A stretch of DNA of 64,000 bases, from the NCBI GenBank assembly GCA_021292165.1, contig CM037880.1, positions 223,478,467-223,542,466 of the forward strand, in the 5' to 3' direction. This stretch comes from Shinisaurus crocodilurus. Its lineage: Eukaryota; Chordata; Lepidosauria; Squamata; Shinisauridae. The notes under the pieces were generated by a model. It saw only the letters and a program-made list of their open reading frames with translations. It was not told where the DNA came from and searched no databases. The translations under genes were made by a program, and so were the position numbers. Positions 1 through 11,236 of this stretch are shown here, one piece after another (the stretch's first letter is position 1; each line of letters opens with the position of its first letter).

Positions 1-235
1 ATTGCACCCTAAGCAAGGGAAGCTTTTCCACTGCTTGATCACCATGCCAGGGCAAGCACTACCTCAATGTTTGTGCTAAAGGTGCAGGCGCAGAGCCAGT
101 AAGGAACTGTTTCCTATCATGTTCTTCTGACCCACCAACTCAGCTGGGGAGAAAGGAGACGATTGGGCCTCTCTTAACAGACTTATCCTAGATCAGACCG
201 ACGCTTAGTTTTCCTAGCTAGCCAATATCGTCTAC

Positions 236-384
236 TCTGGCCTTCCCCAACCTGGCGCTCACCAGATGTGTTGGTCTGAAACTCCCAAAATTCCCAGCCA
301 GGTGTGGGCCATGCTGGCTGGGAATTATGGGAGTTGCACTCCAGCACATCTGGAGGATGGCCTGGTTGGGGAAGGCTGGTCTGT
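236..384. mobile_element. Fold-back hAT-like MITE, family C
   Basis: Inverted arms gccttccccaacctggcgct and ggttggggaaggctgg around a diverged core. No clear duplication. Confidence 0.78.
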
Positions 385-544
385 CTAAACTTGGCCAACC
401 AAAACTTGGCCAAACATTCTAAACTTGGCCAAACAAAATGGCGTGCACCTAGTGCCTGAAAGATCATAACAGGTGCCATCCCAGGGAAGGCCCTGTCCTG
501 AGGAGCTCTTGTATACCAGGTCTGACTATTTGTCCATGAGGCCT

Positions 545-695
545 AAATTATCTCCCCTGGAAGTAGCTTCAGGGCTTCAAGCAGGAGAGAGGTCTTTGCT
601 AGCACTTGCTCCCTGATCCTTTTAACTCGTGATGCCAGAGACTGAACCTGAGAATTGAACCCGATGCGGCACCACTGAGTTACAGCCACTCCCTA
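545..695 (-). mobile_element. tRNA-derived SINE (second family)
   Basis: The reverse complement has a degraded B box (GGGTTCAATTCTC) and cctggcatc-type body typical of a tRNA-headed reptile SINE. Confidence 0.65.
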
Positions 696-709
696 AACCT
701 GCAGTCAAC

Positions 710-777
710 AACCCAGGTGGAACTTGAACTCGCAATCCGCCGCTCTGGAGGTTGACAACCTTTAGGCCCCCTGGGAC
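710..777 (-). pseudogene. Decayed tRNA-Arg-like sequence
   Basis: The T-arm region (GAGTTCAAGTTCCACC) and GGCCTAA D-arm core resemble the tRNA-Arg copies, but the anticodon stem no longer pairs well. The flank TGGGTTGTTG is shared with the copy at 2603. Confidence 0.5.
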
Positions 778-1377
778 ATTCGCCCTCGCTGCCGCTCCCT
801 CAGCGTTTGATGGTGGGAACAGCTCCAAGCAGCAAGTTGGTGCAAAAGAAGATAATCCATCAGACTCCCTGGTCTCAAACTGCTTAGGGCCTACTGTCAA
901 AAGCAGCCCTTTAAATTGTGCCCAGAAGCAAACTGAGCACCAGGGCGGTGTACTTTTTTAAAGTGATGGTGAAACGTGTTCAGCCAAGCAGACCCCAGTG
1001 CTTTGATTTATAACACGCTATATAAATGCTGAGTATTGTTGATTAGTAAAGGAAAGCGTTTGATCATCCCAAGACCACGGAGAAAACCAAACAAAGGAAG
1101 AGAAGCTGGAAGGAGCTGAAGGCTGCAGATGATCTTAATAAGCAGCAACTGTGGTTGTCTTGATCCCGAGGACGCAGGAGGCGGGGAGGAGAAAACAAAA
1201 GGTTGACCTGATGTTGAAGTCACGAAGCTTGCGTGGTCAGAGTCTTACCAGTAACAACTGGATTTTATATTTTCAAAAATGGGGAATCAACCATTATTTT
1301 GTCTGTTTCTTGTTCCCAGAAGTCCAAAGGGCAGGCCCAGGAACAACCTGAAACTATCACATCACCTGGTCTGAATA

Positions 1378-1382
1378 GCCTG

Positions 1383-1434
<52 letters not shown>

Positions 1435-2010
1435 TTATTAATCGCCCATCTGGCCGGTCACCCGGCCACCCTGGGCGATGTACAATTAAAATACAGTAAA
1501 AACACAATAAAATATAATGATTAAAACAATAAAACAATTCTTATTAAAAACCTAACCCACCCCATATTCCCGCCTGAACAGCCATGTTTTTAATGCACGG
1601 CGGAAGCTCATCACGGAGGGGGCATGGCGAAGGTCACTAGGGAGGGAGTTCCATAATGTGGGGGCCGCCACAGAGAAGGCCCTCTTCCTAGTCCCCACCA
1701 GCCTGGCTGCTCTGGCTGATGGGATAAGGAGAAGGCCGTCCGTGGCAGACCTTGTTGAGTGGCCCACTTGATGTTGCTGGAGGCGCTCCTTGAGATAAGC
1801 TGGGCCGGAGCCGTGTAGGGTTTTAAAGGTCAAAACCAACACCTTGAATTCGGCTCGTAGCAACTGGTAGCCAGTGCAACTCATTAAGCACTGGCGTGAT
1901 GTGATCACGCCGGCGGCTGCCCTTAATCAGGCGAGCCGCCGCGTTCTGTACCAGCTGAAGCTTCCGGACCGTCTTCAAGGGTAACCCCACGTAGATTCGA
2001 ATGCCTCCAA
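1378..2010 (-). mobile_element. L2-like LINE 3' fragment
   Basis: The reverse complement encodes [39 protein letters not shown] and [20 protein letters not shown], an L2-type RT C terminus. It ends in a long (AAT)n tail at 1380-1437. Confidence 0.82.
1380..1437. repeat. (ATT)n microsatellite
   Basis: About 18 ATT units at the end of the L2-like LINE. Confidence 0.95.
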
Positions 2011-2390
2011 CTTCCTCCTCCCCGCATTTCATCTTCAGACTCTTAACTATGCAGACCTCATGACTTCAACATCAAGTAAACCTTTATTCCCTTCCTATTC
2101 CTCCACTCCGCCCCCCCCCCCCAAACCTGCTATTAGAAAAACCCTGCCTCGTGAGTCCTGAAAAGATCCGGAGATCTCAAAAGCTTGCACATGTTTTGTG
2201 ACTTTTCAGTTGGTCTCAGAACCCTAATGTGCATGCTTTTAATAGTAGCCCTGCAGGTTGGTTTTTGCCATTGCTGTGCAAATGGTTGGATTGTTGTTGT
2301 TTACAATGAGGGGGCGGGCTTTGCAGGTGGAATGCTTCCTGTGGTTAGGTGTTGAATAGAGAAAACTTGTCTCACCAGGTGACTGTAGAG

Positions 2391-2504
2391 CAGTGTTCTC
2401 CAACCTTGGGTCCCCAGATGTTTTTGGCCTACAACTCCCATGGCTGGGGCATGCTGGGAGTTGTAGGCCAAAAACATCTGGGGACCCGAGGTTGGAGAAC
2501 ACTG
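2391..2504. mobile_element. Palindromic hAT MITE, family A
   Basis: Near-perfect fold-back with CAGTGTTCTCC/GGAGAACACTG ends and an 8-bp duplication ctgtagag at 2383-2390 and 2505-2512. The 8-bp duplication and CAG start indicate hAT. Confidence 0.93.
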
Positions 2505-2602
2505 CTGTAGAGAGCATCCCCACCACGGACCTTGCCTTGGCAGCAATCTGGCTTTTTTTTTGGTGCTCTCTCTCTCTGGTGTGCAAATAAAAACATCCCC
2601 AA

Positions 2603-2676
2603 CAACCCAGGTGGGACTTGAACCCACAATCCCCAGCTCCAGAGGCTGATGCCTTATCCACTTAGGCCACTGGGCC
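2603..2676 (-). tRNA. tRNA-Arg-like locus with CTG anticodon
   Basis: A 74-nt sequence nearly identical to the tRNA-Arg at 58600. The acceptor stem pairs with two G-U pairs and the T arm is perfect. The anticodon loop reads CTCTGGA (CTG, decoding CAG) and the D loop has one extra base. A TTTTT run lies about 10 nt downstream. It could be an anticodon-shifted gene or a recent pseudogene. Confidence 0.55.
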
Positions 2677-3235
2677 TCTGCTACAGTTCTTTGGTGGTGC
2701 TCTGTTTACACAACAATGATTGGACAGAAGCCAACTTCTGCACACAAATTGCCCTGCACACAAATTGCCACCCTCCTCACACACAATAGTTTCCCAATGA
2801 AAAGGACAAAAAGGACCAGAACAAGCAAGCCCGTTTTATCTCAGTTGGCATATGGGCAGTGAGAAATTTCAGAGAGGCGGGAGTCTGCTATTAATATTGG
2901 TTTGATGATTTTGGGGGGTGGGTGGGTTGCTGGGTCGGTCTGTTGCAGACAAAACCGTCTTGTGGCATCTAAATGTGCTAAACTTTAAAGTGCCACAAGC
3001 CTCTTTGTTGTCTGTGTTTACTATGATGTCATTTTCTTAACGTTTTGTCAAGCTATATAAACAAAAGATAGCTTCCTGTCCCAAATAATGTACAATCTAC
3101 TTTTCAACAATGGGGGTGAGTGATGTGGGGTGGGGTGGGGGTGCATGGAAGCTCCTATGCACATGTGGGGGTCCATGTGGGTACCACATGTTTGCATCGG
3201 GGCACCACAACGCAGCACATCACCACCACAGGACT

Positions 3236-4893
3236 TGTTTTATGAATTTCATTTCATTTCATACAAACACAAAAACACATATATAACAAACAATATACAC
3301 AATTAAAGAGGACTTCCAATCTTCTCCACAGCTTAAGCAACCACAGTTATTCTTACAACATTCTCCGTTAACAAAACCTCACATTCAGTTACGGCAAACC
3401 AAAAACAAAACAACATTTTAATCCAATTTAAAATCCCATTATTAAGAATATTAAGAATCCCTCTCTAGTATAGTACATTTACTCCTTGTTTCTTTCTATC
3501 TATCGATAAACCACTTCACTTATAATTTTAAAGATATCTTTTTTTTTTATAAAGAAAAAATTTAAAAGTTAAAAAATAAGTAACAGCTAACAAAACAACA
3601 GAAGCACATAAGTCATCATTCTACTTGTAAAAGACAACAATAACAACAACCACAACAAAAACCCTCCAAAAAACAAAAACAAAAAGCACAACCTTCCCCT
3701 TAATATGCTTATATCTTAATAATAATAATATTTTCTCTTACATCACCATTTATATTTGAAATCCAGGACAATCATATATGCCATCCCTTTTTAAATATTT
3801 AAAGTCCTTAGGTTTTATATATCGTATAGGCAATCCCTTTATCTGAATAATTCAATAAACAACAGCCCTTCATCCTTTCCCAGTCAAAGCAAAATCAGAT
3901 TTTTTAACAAAGCTCATATTTCCCTCTGTCAAAAGGATGATAACTACATTCCAGATTCTGAACAAAAAACAAAGCAAGCCTACTCTGGGGATCTTGCTCA
4001 CCGGCTTTATGAACCTTCAGTCCAATCCAGATTTCAAAGCCTCTGTGAATCTCAGCATTCGCCATCTTGGGTTTTAAAAACTGCGTCATAACTTTTCTCC
4101 GAACCTTCTCCTTAAACAAATTCAGTCTAGTTAACACTTCAACGCCTCTGTGAATCTCTGGAAAGTCTCCAACATCCTTAATTACTTCTTTCTCCTCCTG
4201 TGTAATGTCCGATTCCCGTCTTTTTTTTGTTACGTCTACTTCAAAGTTTACATCCCAACCTTGGATTAACACTTCAACGCCTCTGTGAATCTCTGGGAAG
4301 TCTCCAACATCCTTAATTACTTCTTTCTCCTCCTGTGTAGTGTCCGATTCCCGTCTTTTTTTTTGTTACGTCTACTTCAAAGTTTACCTCCCAACCTTGG
4401 ATTCTTCTTTCCAGTTTATTTAAGATATTATTTTCCAACTTTTTCCAAAGCAACATAAATGCTGAAGTCATATTGCCCTTGTACTTCCAAAATTCCACTG
4501 CACATAAAAGAATTATAGCCCTCCTTCCAATTAGCACTTCTTATCTTCTTTGCCTCCCAGATATACCCACATTCAACTTACAGTTAATTATAATTCCTAC
4601 TGTGCTGTAGAAAGATTCCAAATCGGCCAGTCCAGATATTATCCATCATTTTGGAAGTGAACACGTACGCCTCTAATGATTGGTGCAAGCCGGTCTCCTG
4701 AATACGGCGCCACTTTCCCCCACCTCAGGTTACAACCACAATCTGTCCGCCGAAGGACAAACATAAAGCGATTTATAACCCTGCAAGGTATTTTGGGGGT
4801 AACATCAAATCTTAGCTTCTTATCAGAAGTAGATTCCCCAGTCAGAATTTCTCTGGCCAGGAACGCTGTATCAGTTGTCCCACAGAGATTCTG
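3236..4893 (-). mobile_element. 1.66-kb AT-rich retroelement with 14-bp target duplication
   Basis: Flanked by identical accaccacaggact at 3222-3235 and 4894-4907, the mark of target-primed insertion. On the minus strand the 3' end is a (GAAAT)n-type tail (ATTTC units at 3246-3260). Short coding-like pieces (VNFEVDVTKKR, EVLTRLNLFKEK) are present, but I recognise no RT. A 138-bp internal segment is tandemly duplicated. Possibly the 3' part of an L1-type LINE. Confidence 0.72.
4130..4405 (-). repeat. Tandem duplication of a ~138-bp unit
   Basis: The segment beginning ttaacacttcaacgcctc at about 4130 repeats at about 4267 with very few differences, inside the 3236-4893 element. Confidence 0.85.
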
Positions 4894-4928
4894 ACCACCA
4901 CAGGACTATCTTTTGGATACATGCCTGA

Positions 4929-5911
4929 GGGCCGGTTCACACGACACGGGAACCGCGGGGGAGCACTGCTTCCCCGCGGTTCCCGTGTCGTGTGCACGCC
5001 GACTGGAGGTGCCCCCGCAGGACAGCTGCGGGCGGGACCCACGGAAAGTGACCACGGTCGGTAGCAGGGTAAGCCCCTACTGTGCGCGGTCATCACCGTG
5101 CCGTCAGAACAGCGGGCGGCCGTCCTGCGGGGTCCCCACGGAGACGGCAGCCCAGAGCGGCCTGCGATGGGGCCGCTCCATCCCCCACAGGGCAGGGCAG
5201 GCAGGAAATTAAAGGGGCAGCAGCATACGATGCAGGCAGCGCTGCTGACCCTGCCCCCGACCCAGGAGAGGCAGAGATGGGGTGGGGCGGGGGCCGAGGG
5301 CTGAGCAGCCCTGATAGCAACGTGCACTGGGGGAGCTGCCAAAGGGGGGCCAGGGCGGATGGGGGGAAAGGGGAGAGGGCAAGCTGCCACCACCGTCCAG
5401 GGTTGGCGGCTGCGAGCGGGCGCGCAGGCACGGGCCATCCGGTCGTGCCTCACCCGGTTCCACAACCCCCGTGGGCCACCAGCACCATGAGCGCCCCTGC
5501 CCCCTTCCCTCAGCCCCGCTTCCCTCTGCCCCAGCTGCTGTGGGTAGGGGGCGGCCCCCTCCCCTTCCCCCCACCAGTTCCATGGCGGTGTGCCTGTGGG
5601 GGGGGGCATGGGGCTGCGTGCTGGAACCATTCTGCGCCTGGCAGCCACACCTGCCTGGCCCAGTGGTACCGCAGCTGCCCGCCCGCTGGCTCCCTGCGAG
5701 CAAGTGCGCTCCTGCCCTCCCAGGCTGCTGCCGGGGCTGCTGCTCCTCCGGCGGCTCCTGCCCGCTAGCGCTGGGAGGCTCACGCAGCAGCGCGGGGAGT
5801 TCCGTCTCCACCGGGGCCCGCCCACGCGCGCGGGGCGCCGGTCGTGTGCGGTGCCCCGCTGGACCCCGCGATTCCTCCCCCGACGGCAACCTGGGTCGTG
5901 TGAACCGGCCC
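4929..5911. mobile_element. GC-rich terminal-inverted-repeat element
   Basis: 983 bp with ends GGGCCGGTTCACACGAC and GTCGTGTGAACCGGCCC, flanked by TGA on both sides. The left end forms a nested ~30-bp hairpin (cgacacgggaaccgcggggg at 4943). Long GC-driven open frames inside carry no recognisable domain. A similar right end (gcgaacccggcctgagag) is at about 11218-11236. Confidence 0.82.
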
Positions 5912-6426
5912 TGAGAGTCAAATCCTTTCCACAGGCTCTCTTTTGTGTTCATCGCTAGAGGGGTATATTTTGCCGCTGCCGCTGTGCTTTGTTGGGAATA
6001 AACGCAGCTGCTCGGCTCACAGCATCGCAGTGTCTGCCTTGCCTTCCAAAGGGGCTAAGTGCAGTCAGCACAAAGGGTGGCTACCTTCCATGCTTTGGGG
6101 TTGCCCTTCTGGTGGGGCTCTTTATCTCAGAGGCAGACAGAATTTGGGTTGCCGACCACCCAGGATCTGCTGGTTGCTAGAGAGTTCCCAAAGAACATTG
6201 GACTAGGTGGATCTTCTTGGTCTCATTCAGGAAGCTACCACTTACATTCTTAAAGAAGTGTGAATATTCAGGATCACTTAACACAGATTAGTTGTGCCTT
6301 TTATTGAGACATCGGTCAGTAGGCAGGGATATCTATAAAGTGGGCCACACAAGATCAAAGTCAGTCAACTCCTGCCCTGTCTGACTCCAAAGGGTTCCCC
6401 CGTCTTCCGCCCATGGCTGCTGCAAT

Positions 6427-6658
6427 TTATTTATTTATTTATTTATTTATTATGTTTATACCCCGCCTTTTTTCCTGCAAGGAACCCAAGGCGGCTTACA
6501 TAATAATCCTCCTCCTCTCCATTTTATCCTCACAACAACCCTGTGAGGTAGGGGCTGAGAGTCAGTGACTGGCCCAAAGTCACCCAGTGAGTTTCATGGC
6601 CGAGCGGGGACTAGAACCCGGATCTCCCGAGTCCCAGTCCAACACTCTCACCACTGAG
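6427..6658 (-). mobile_element. Sauria-type SINE
   Basis: Minus-strand copy: head cactctcaccactgagttc, body ctgactctca and cctcacaacaaccctgtg, tail ataccccgcctttttt(TTTA)n. tRNA-derived head with a BovB-like tail. Confidence 0.9.
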
Positions 6659-6723
6659 TTCAGTGGGGCTGACTCCCAGGTGCTTAATAGTCTTCTGAGC
6701 ACTTCAGATACTGTACATTGACT

Positions 6724-7030
6724 GGGTTCAGACAACACGATAACCCGCATTCAAGGGTTGATTATGGGTTGAGTGTGGGTTCCTGTTGAACTGTGGGTTA
6801 TCATGTTGTCTGAACCCAGCCGAGATATCAAGCCATGGCTTGTTAACCACGAGCAACCCATGAAGAGAACCCATGCTCTGTTGTTGGGTTGTGAACCGTG
6901 GGTTGTTCACTGTGGTCTGTTATCTCGGCAGGGTTCAGACAACACAATAACCCATGTTTCAGCAACAAGCCAAGTTCAACGGCAACCCACACTCAACCCT
7001 TGAGTGCGGGTTATCATGTCATCTGAACCC
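6724..7030. mobile_element. MITE with GGGTTCAGACAACA ends
   Basis: Ends gggttcagacaacacgataa and catgtcatctgaaccc with internal inverted copies of the same motif (6806-6821, 6929-6945). Confidence 0.82.
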
Positions 7031-7079
7031 AGTCCGCGTTTGCTTGTTTTGAACTCAGTCGTGCTTACAAAAGTCCTGC

Positions 7080-7250
7080 TGTAAGTGGTAGCTCAGTCAC
7101 TGGCAGAGCCACTGCTTTGAATGCAGAAGGGCCTGAGGTTCAATCCCCGGTGACACCAGCAAAGAAAGAGGGCCAGCCAGGTAGCAGATGCTGTGCAAGG
7201 CCACCTGCCAGAGAAACCAGCGCAGAAAGGAGCTTCCGGACAGAGGGCCC
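7080..7250 (+). mobile_element. tRNA-derived SINE
   Basis: gtggtagctcagtcactggc (A box) and gaggttcaatccccgg (B box) on the + strand, with a decayed body. aaaaagcggcatataaatg near 7503 may be its tail. Confidence 0.6.
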
Positions 7251-7679
7251 CTGGCACTACCAGCGGAAAGATGCAGTGGAGCTGTTCCGTCTTTTCCTCC
7301 TGTACACATTTTGTCTAGCAAGAAAAAGGATGGAGCTGAAAAGTCCAGGAGGGTTACAGATAGAAGACAATGTCCTTGGACTCCCTGTAATAGTCTGTGG
7401 ATGAGGTAGGGCAATTGCACAATAAAAGCCTCATTTGGAAGCACCCGGGCTTCCTACATAGCTGTGTTTTGTTAGGATTTTACTTGAGCCAGTTTGGGCA
7501 CAGAAAAAGCGGCATATAAATGATTTAAATAAATTAATTAATACATGATTTTAACAATGATTTAAACACACACAATGATTTAAAAACAAACAAAAAAACA
7601 AATTCTGTACATCCGGAAACCATCTCCTTGGCTAGGCTGAACTTCACCGTTGCCATGCTCTAGCTGGGTCCAAAGTTTT

Positions 7680-8292
7680 CATAGAATCATAGAATCATAG
7701 AAAAGTAGAGTTGGAAGGGGCCTACAAGGCCATCGAGTCCAACCCCCTGCTCAATGCAGGAATCCAGGTCAAAGCATCCCTGACAGATGTCTGTCCAGCT
7801 GCACCTTGAATGCCTCCAGAGTGGGAGAGCCCACGACCTCCCTAGGTAGTTGATTCCATTGTCTTATTGCTCTGACAGTCAGGAAATTTTTCCTGATGTT
7901 TAGGTGGAATCTAGGTTCCTGTCACTTGAGCCCATTATTCCGTGTCCTGCAAACTGGGATGATCGAGAAGAGATCCTGGCCCTCCTCTGTGTGACAACCC
8001 TTCAAGTACTGGAAGAGTGCGATCATATCTCCCCTCAGTCTCCTCTTCTGAAGGCTAAACATGCCCAGTTCTTTCAGTCTCTCCTCATAGGGCCTTGTTT
8101 CCAGTCCCTTTATCATCCTTGTTGCCCTCCTCTGAACCCTCTCCAGTTTGTCTATGTCCTTCTTAAAGTGAGGTGCCCAGAACTGGACGCAGTACTCAAG
8201 ATGAGGCCTAACCAGTGCCGAGTAAAGGGGAATTATCACTTCCCGCGATTTGATTCTGTGCCCCTGGTATCTTTTCTGGGCCCGAGTTGACA
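7680..8292 (-). mobile_element. CR1 LINE 3' fragment
   Basis: The reverse complement encodes [20 protein letters not shown] and the [20 protein letters not shown] region of CR1 ORF2. It ends in the CR1 tail (atagaatcatagaatcat at 7681). Confidence 0.92.
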
Positions 8293-9040
8293 CTGATGAC
8301 TGCCAGCTGAACCCACCGAGGAGCTAAATTCTGAGCCAGAATCAGGCCCCAGCATCATTTTATGAGGCACGTTATCAGCACTTCTTGCAGAAGTCTGGCG
8401 TCAAGCGCTGATAACGGAGGAGGCAGCGGGCAAAGGCCTCCCAGGTGGGGAAAAGGAAGCAATACGATGCAGGGAGCAGGTGAGGGCAAAAGCCTCTCGG
8501 GAGGAAGAGAAGGAGCCGCCGCCATCGTCCCTCCTGCAAAAAACCCCAAAGGCATCTAGACAGGCCGGCACTGGAACCCCAGAGAGCCGGGACAAGAAGC
8601 CAAGGATGCTTCCCAGCACAGTTGGGCGTCATTTCGTTAAGTTCAGCGTGGAGTTCGGAGACCTCGAGCCCAGATGAGAAAGTGGAATTCTGCGTAGTCT
8701 TAGCGCCGCTCACAAGCGTGTGCAACATGTAACTGTGCAACTCTGTATGTGCAGAGCTCCCGACCCAAGCAAGAGGCAGCTGAGCCCAGGGAGGTGCGCA
8801 AGATGCAAGATGCCCAAGCAACAGGTGGGCTGTGGCTTTCCTGTTGGGCTGGAGAAAGGAGTTAACGGACGGGTGGGAAATGGTGGGGACGCCAGCTGCC
8901 GGCATCCAGGTGTGATCTGGAGGAAGGTTCCACTGTGAAAATTAAAGCTAAGAACTTAAATTCAAGCAAGCAGCAAGCAAGCAAGCAAATAAATAACTGA
9001 TCAAGGTGACTGTTCCATAAGACTACATCTAAGTCACACT
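8293..9040. other. No gene or repeat recognised
   Basis: Moderately GC-rich single-copy-looking sequence; frames are short and carry no recognisable motif. The same applies to 780-1378, 2010-2390, 2680-3220 (apart from a SINE-like patch at 2920-3010 and a GGGGT-rich run at 3123), 5915-6425 and 7250-7680. Confidence 0.5.
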
Positions 9041-9042
9041 TT

Positions 9043-9183
9043 GGGTTCAATCCTATGCCTGTTTAGACAGAAAAAAAATGCTCCAACAACTCCCAGCATT
9101 CCCCATGCAGCCATGCTGGCTGGGGAATGCTGGGAAATGTGGGACTTTTTTTCTGCCTAAACAGGCATAGGATTGCAGCACCC
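9043..9183. mobile_element. Palindromic PIF/Harbinger-like MITE
   Basis: Inverted ends gggttcaatcctatgcctgt and ggcataggattgcagcaccc with the CTCCCAGCATTCC core. Confidence 0.78.
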
Positions 9184-9340
9184 TCAATCCCTCCCCCTCT
9201 CTCAGCTTTCCATGAATGCTGGAGGGAAAGTCTGGTGAGAGTGCTGAGAATAATTTCTTTGAGATACAAGAAGCCTCTCGGTGCTTTATAATTCCTCCAG
9301 CCTGGGAGGAATTGGGGAACATTTAGAATCAGAGAGGCAG

Positions 9341-9413
9341 CTAGCAAGTAGCCTAATGGATACACCATCAGTCTCTGAAGCTGGTGGTTGTGGGATCAAG
9401 TCCTGCCAGGGTT
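9341..9413 (+). pseudogene. tRNA-Arg-like pseudogene, CTG-type loop
   Basis: Contains TAGCCTAATGGATA, anticodon stem TCAGT/GCTGG with loop CTCTGAA (CTG), and TGGGATCAAGTCCTGC as a weak T arm. The acceptor stem is not closed. It is followed by CTTTTATGTG, similar to the 3' flank of the 2603 copy. Confidence 0.5.
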
Positions 9414-9757
9414 ATGTGTTCAGGTATACTTTTATGTGTGCACTACAAAACAGGGGAAGGGGAAAGGTCACACCCACACTACACAGCCTTTCTGGGGCTT
9501 ATGTTCAATCCAGGGAACATTTGTAGAGAGAGACAAACTCGGATTCAGGACCTTGCCAAAGGATGACATCATTCAAAACAGGGATCTGGCTTGCTTGGGC
9601 TGTGAGCAAAGAAAGAAACCTTCCTGAGCTAAGAAATAAACCTTCCTGGCTCAGAATCTCAGGTCACAGGCCTCAGGTATAAATATCTCTCAGCCCAAGG
9701 CCTCTCCCAGGCCATAAATAAGATAGAGATAATACATTTACTGAAGTCATCAACCTC

Positions 9758-9892
9758 AGCCTTCCCCAACCCCTGGTGCCCTCTAGATGTTTGGACTTCA
9801 ACTCCTATCAGTCTCAAGCAGCGTGGCCACTGGCCAGGAAAATTGAGAGTTGCAGTTCAAAACACCTGGAGGGCACCAGGGGTTGGGGAAGG
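9758..9892. mobile_element. Fold-back hAT-like MITE, family C
   Basis: Arms cagccttccccaacccctgg and caggggttggggaagggtg. A single end of the same family lies at about 10215-10250. Confidence 0.78.
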
Positions 9893-9957
9893 GTGATCTG
9901 CTTGAAGTGCCTTGAAAACAGAGAACCAAATATTTTATAGTATTATTGTGCAAACTG

Positions 9958-10201
9958 AGAGCCAGCATGGTGTAGTGGTGCAACTGTTGGACTGGGACTT
10001 GGGAGATCCGGGTTCGAGTCCCCACTCAGCTGTGAAGCTCCCTGGGTGACTTTGGGCCAGTCACTGACTCTCAGCCTAACCTACCTCACAGGGTTGTTGT
10101 GAGGATAAAATGGAGAGGAGGAAGAGGATTATGTAAGCCGCCTTGGGTTCCTTGGAGGAAAAAAGGCAGGATATAAACGCAATAATACATACATACATAC
10201 A
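9958..10201 (+). mobile_element. Sauria-type SINE
   Basis: Full copy from gagagccagcatggtgtagt to ggcaggatataaacgcaat with a TACA tail. The B box (GGGTTCGAGTCCC) is intact. Confidence 0.93.
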
Positions 10202-11084
10202 AATATTGCTTACATCAGACTTCCCCAACCTTGTGCCCTTCAGATGTGTTAGACTGAAAGAGGGTGTGGACTTCTTGGGTTAAGGCAGGAAAGTAAGTGG
10301 ATCTTTGATTTCTGGAAGTGAGACCCCAAGTCCCGTGAGTCAGTGGGTGTCAAAATCCCCAAACATGTGAGTAATCCATTTCCCCACTTCTCTGAGGTTG
10401 GATGTGGGGAAACAGGACACTTTTTAACCACCTCTGTTCTTGCTAAAATATTTGGAAGAGGAAGGAGGGCGCCACAAAGCACTCGTCCGTCCTCGGTGCA
10501 GCGTGCCCGTTTCTTCCCCTCACAAGAGCCATGACCAGCTCCGGGCAGCCAGCCAGTTCTTCAGAGGTGATTCATCAGGTGAGAAAGAAACACTGAAACT
10601 CTTTATATACAGTAATTAGGAACCCCGGCTCGTAATAAATCACCCAAGTCTGAAAGACAAAGCTGGTGTGAGAACTCTTTTTCTTCTGGTTACCCACCTG
10701 TACTCTCTGATCCCTGGAACTCAGCAAAACTTTCCACACCCAGAAAGGACGGGTTGGGAGGAAGGAGGAGGGAGCGATTCCCCCTGTCTACACGGTGGGT
10801 GCGCGCACGCTGCACGGACAGGGGGGATCAGTCCCCCCACCCTCCAGTCCTGGAGGGCGGGGGGGGGGGACTGATTCCAATGGCAGCGGTGAGGGGACAT
10901 GCCCGCGTGCTGTGACAGACAGGGCACCCCCTAGCAACGGCGGGTTGCCCCCACCATTGCGGGGAGTGCCAGGCTGTTGTCGTTGGGGCGGGAAGGGGTG
11001 GGTGGCAGACCACCCCTCGCCCCCTGCTGCTGCTTGGGGCAACTTTAAACTCACAGAGGTTTCAGGAGCTTGGTGGTTTTAAAG

Positions 11085-11203
11085 GAGGGTTCTCCAACCT
11101 TGGGTCCCCAGATGTTTTTGGCCTACAACTCCCAGCATGCCCCAGCCAGCTACTGAGAGTTGTAGGCCAAAAACATCTGGGGACCCAAGGTTGGAGAACC
11201 CTG
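11085..11203. mobile_element. Palindromic hAT MITE, family A
   Basis: Ends AGGGTTCTCC/GGAGAACCCTG. Flanks ttttaaag and ctttaaag match at 7 of 8 positions. Confidence 0.9.
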
Positions 11204-11236
11204 CTTTAAAGTGAAGTGCGAACCCGGCCTGAGAGT

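Noticed and set aside
4842..5952. Several long overlapping frames of 112-359 codons on both strands
   Set aside because: Produced by the GC-rich transposable element at 4929-5911; all are low complexity (Pro/Arg/Gly/Ala) with no domain.
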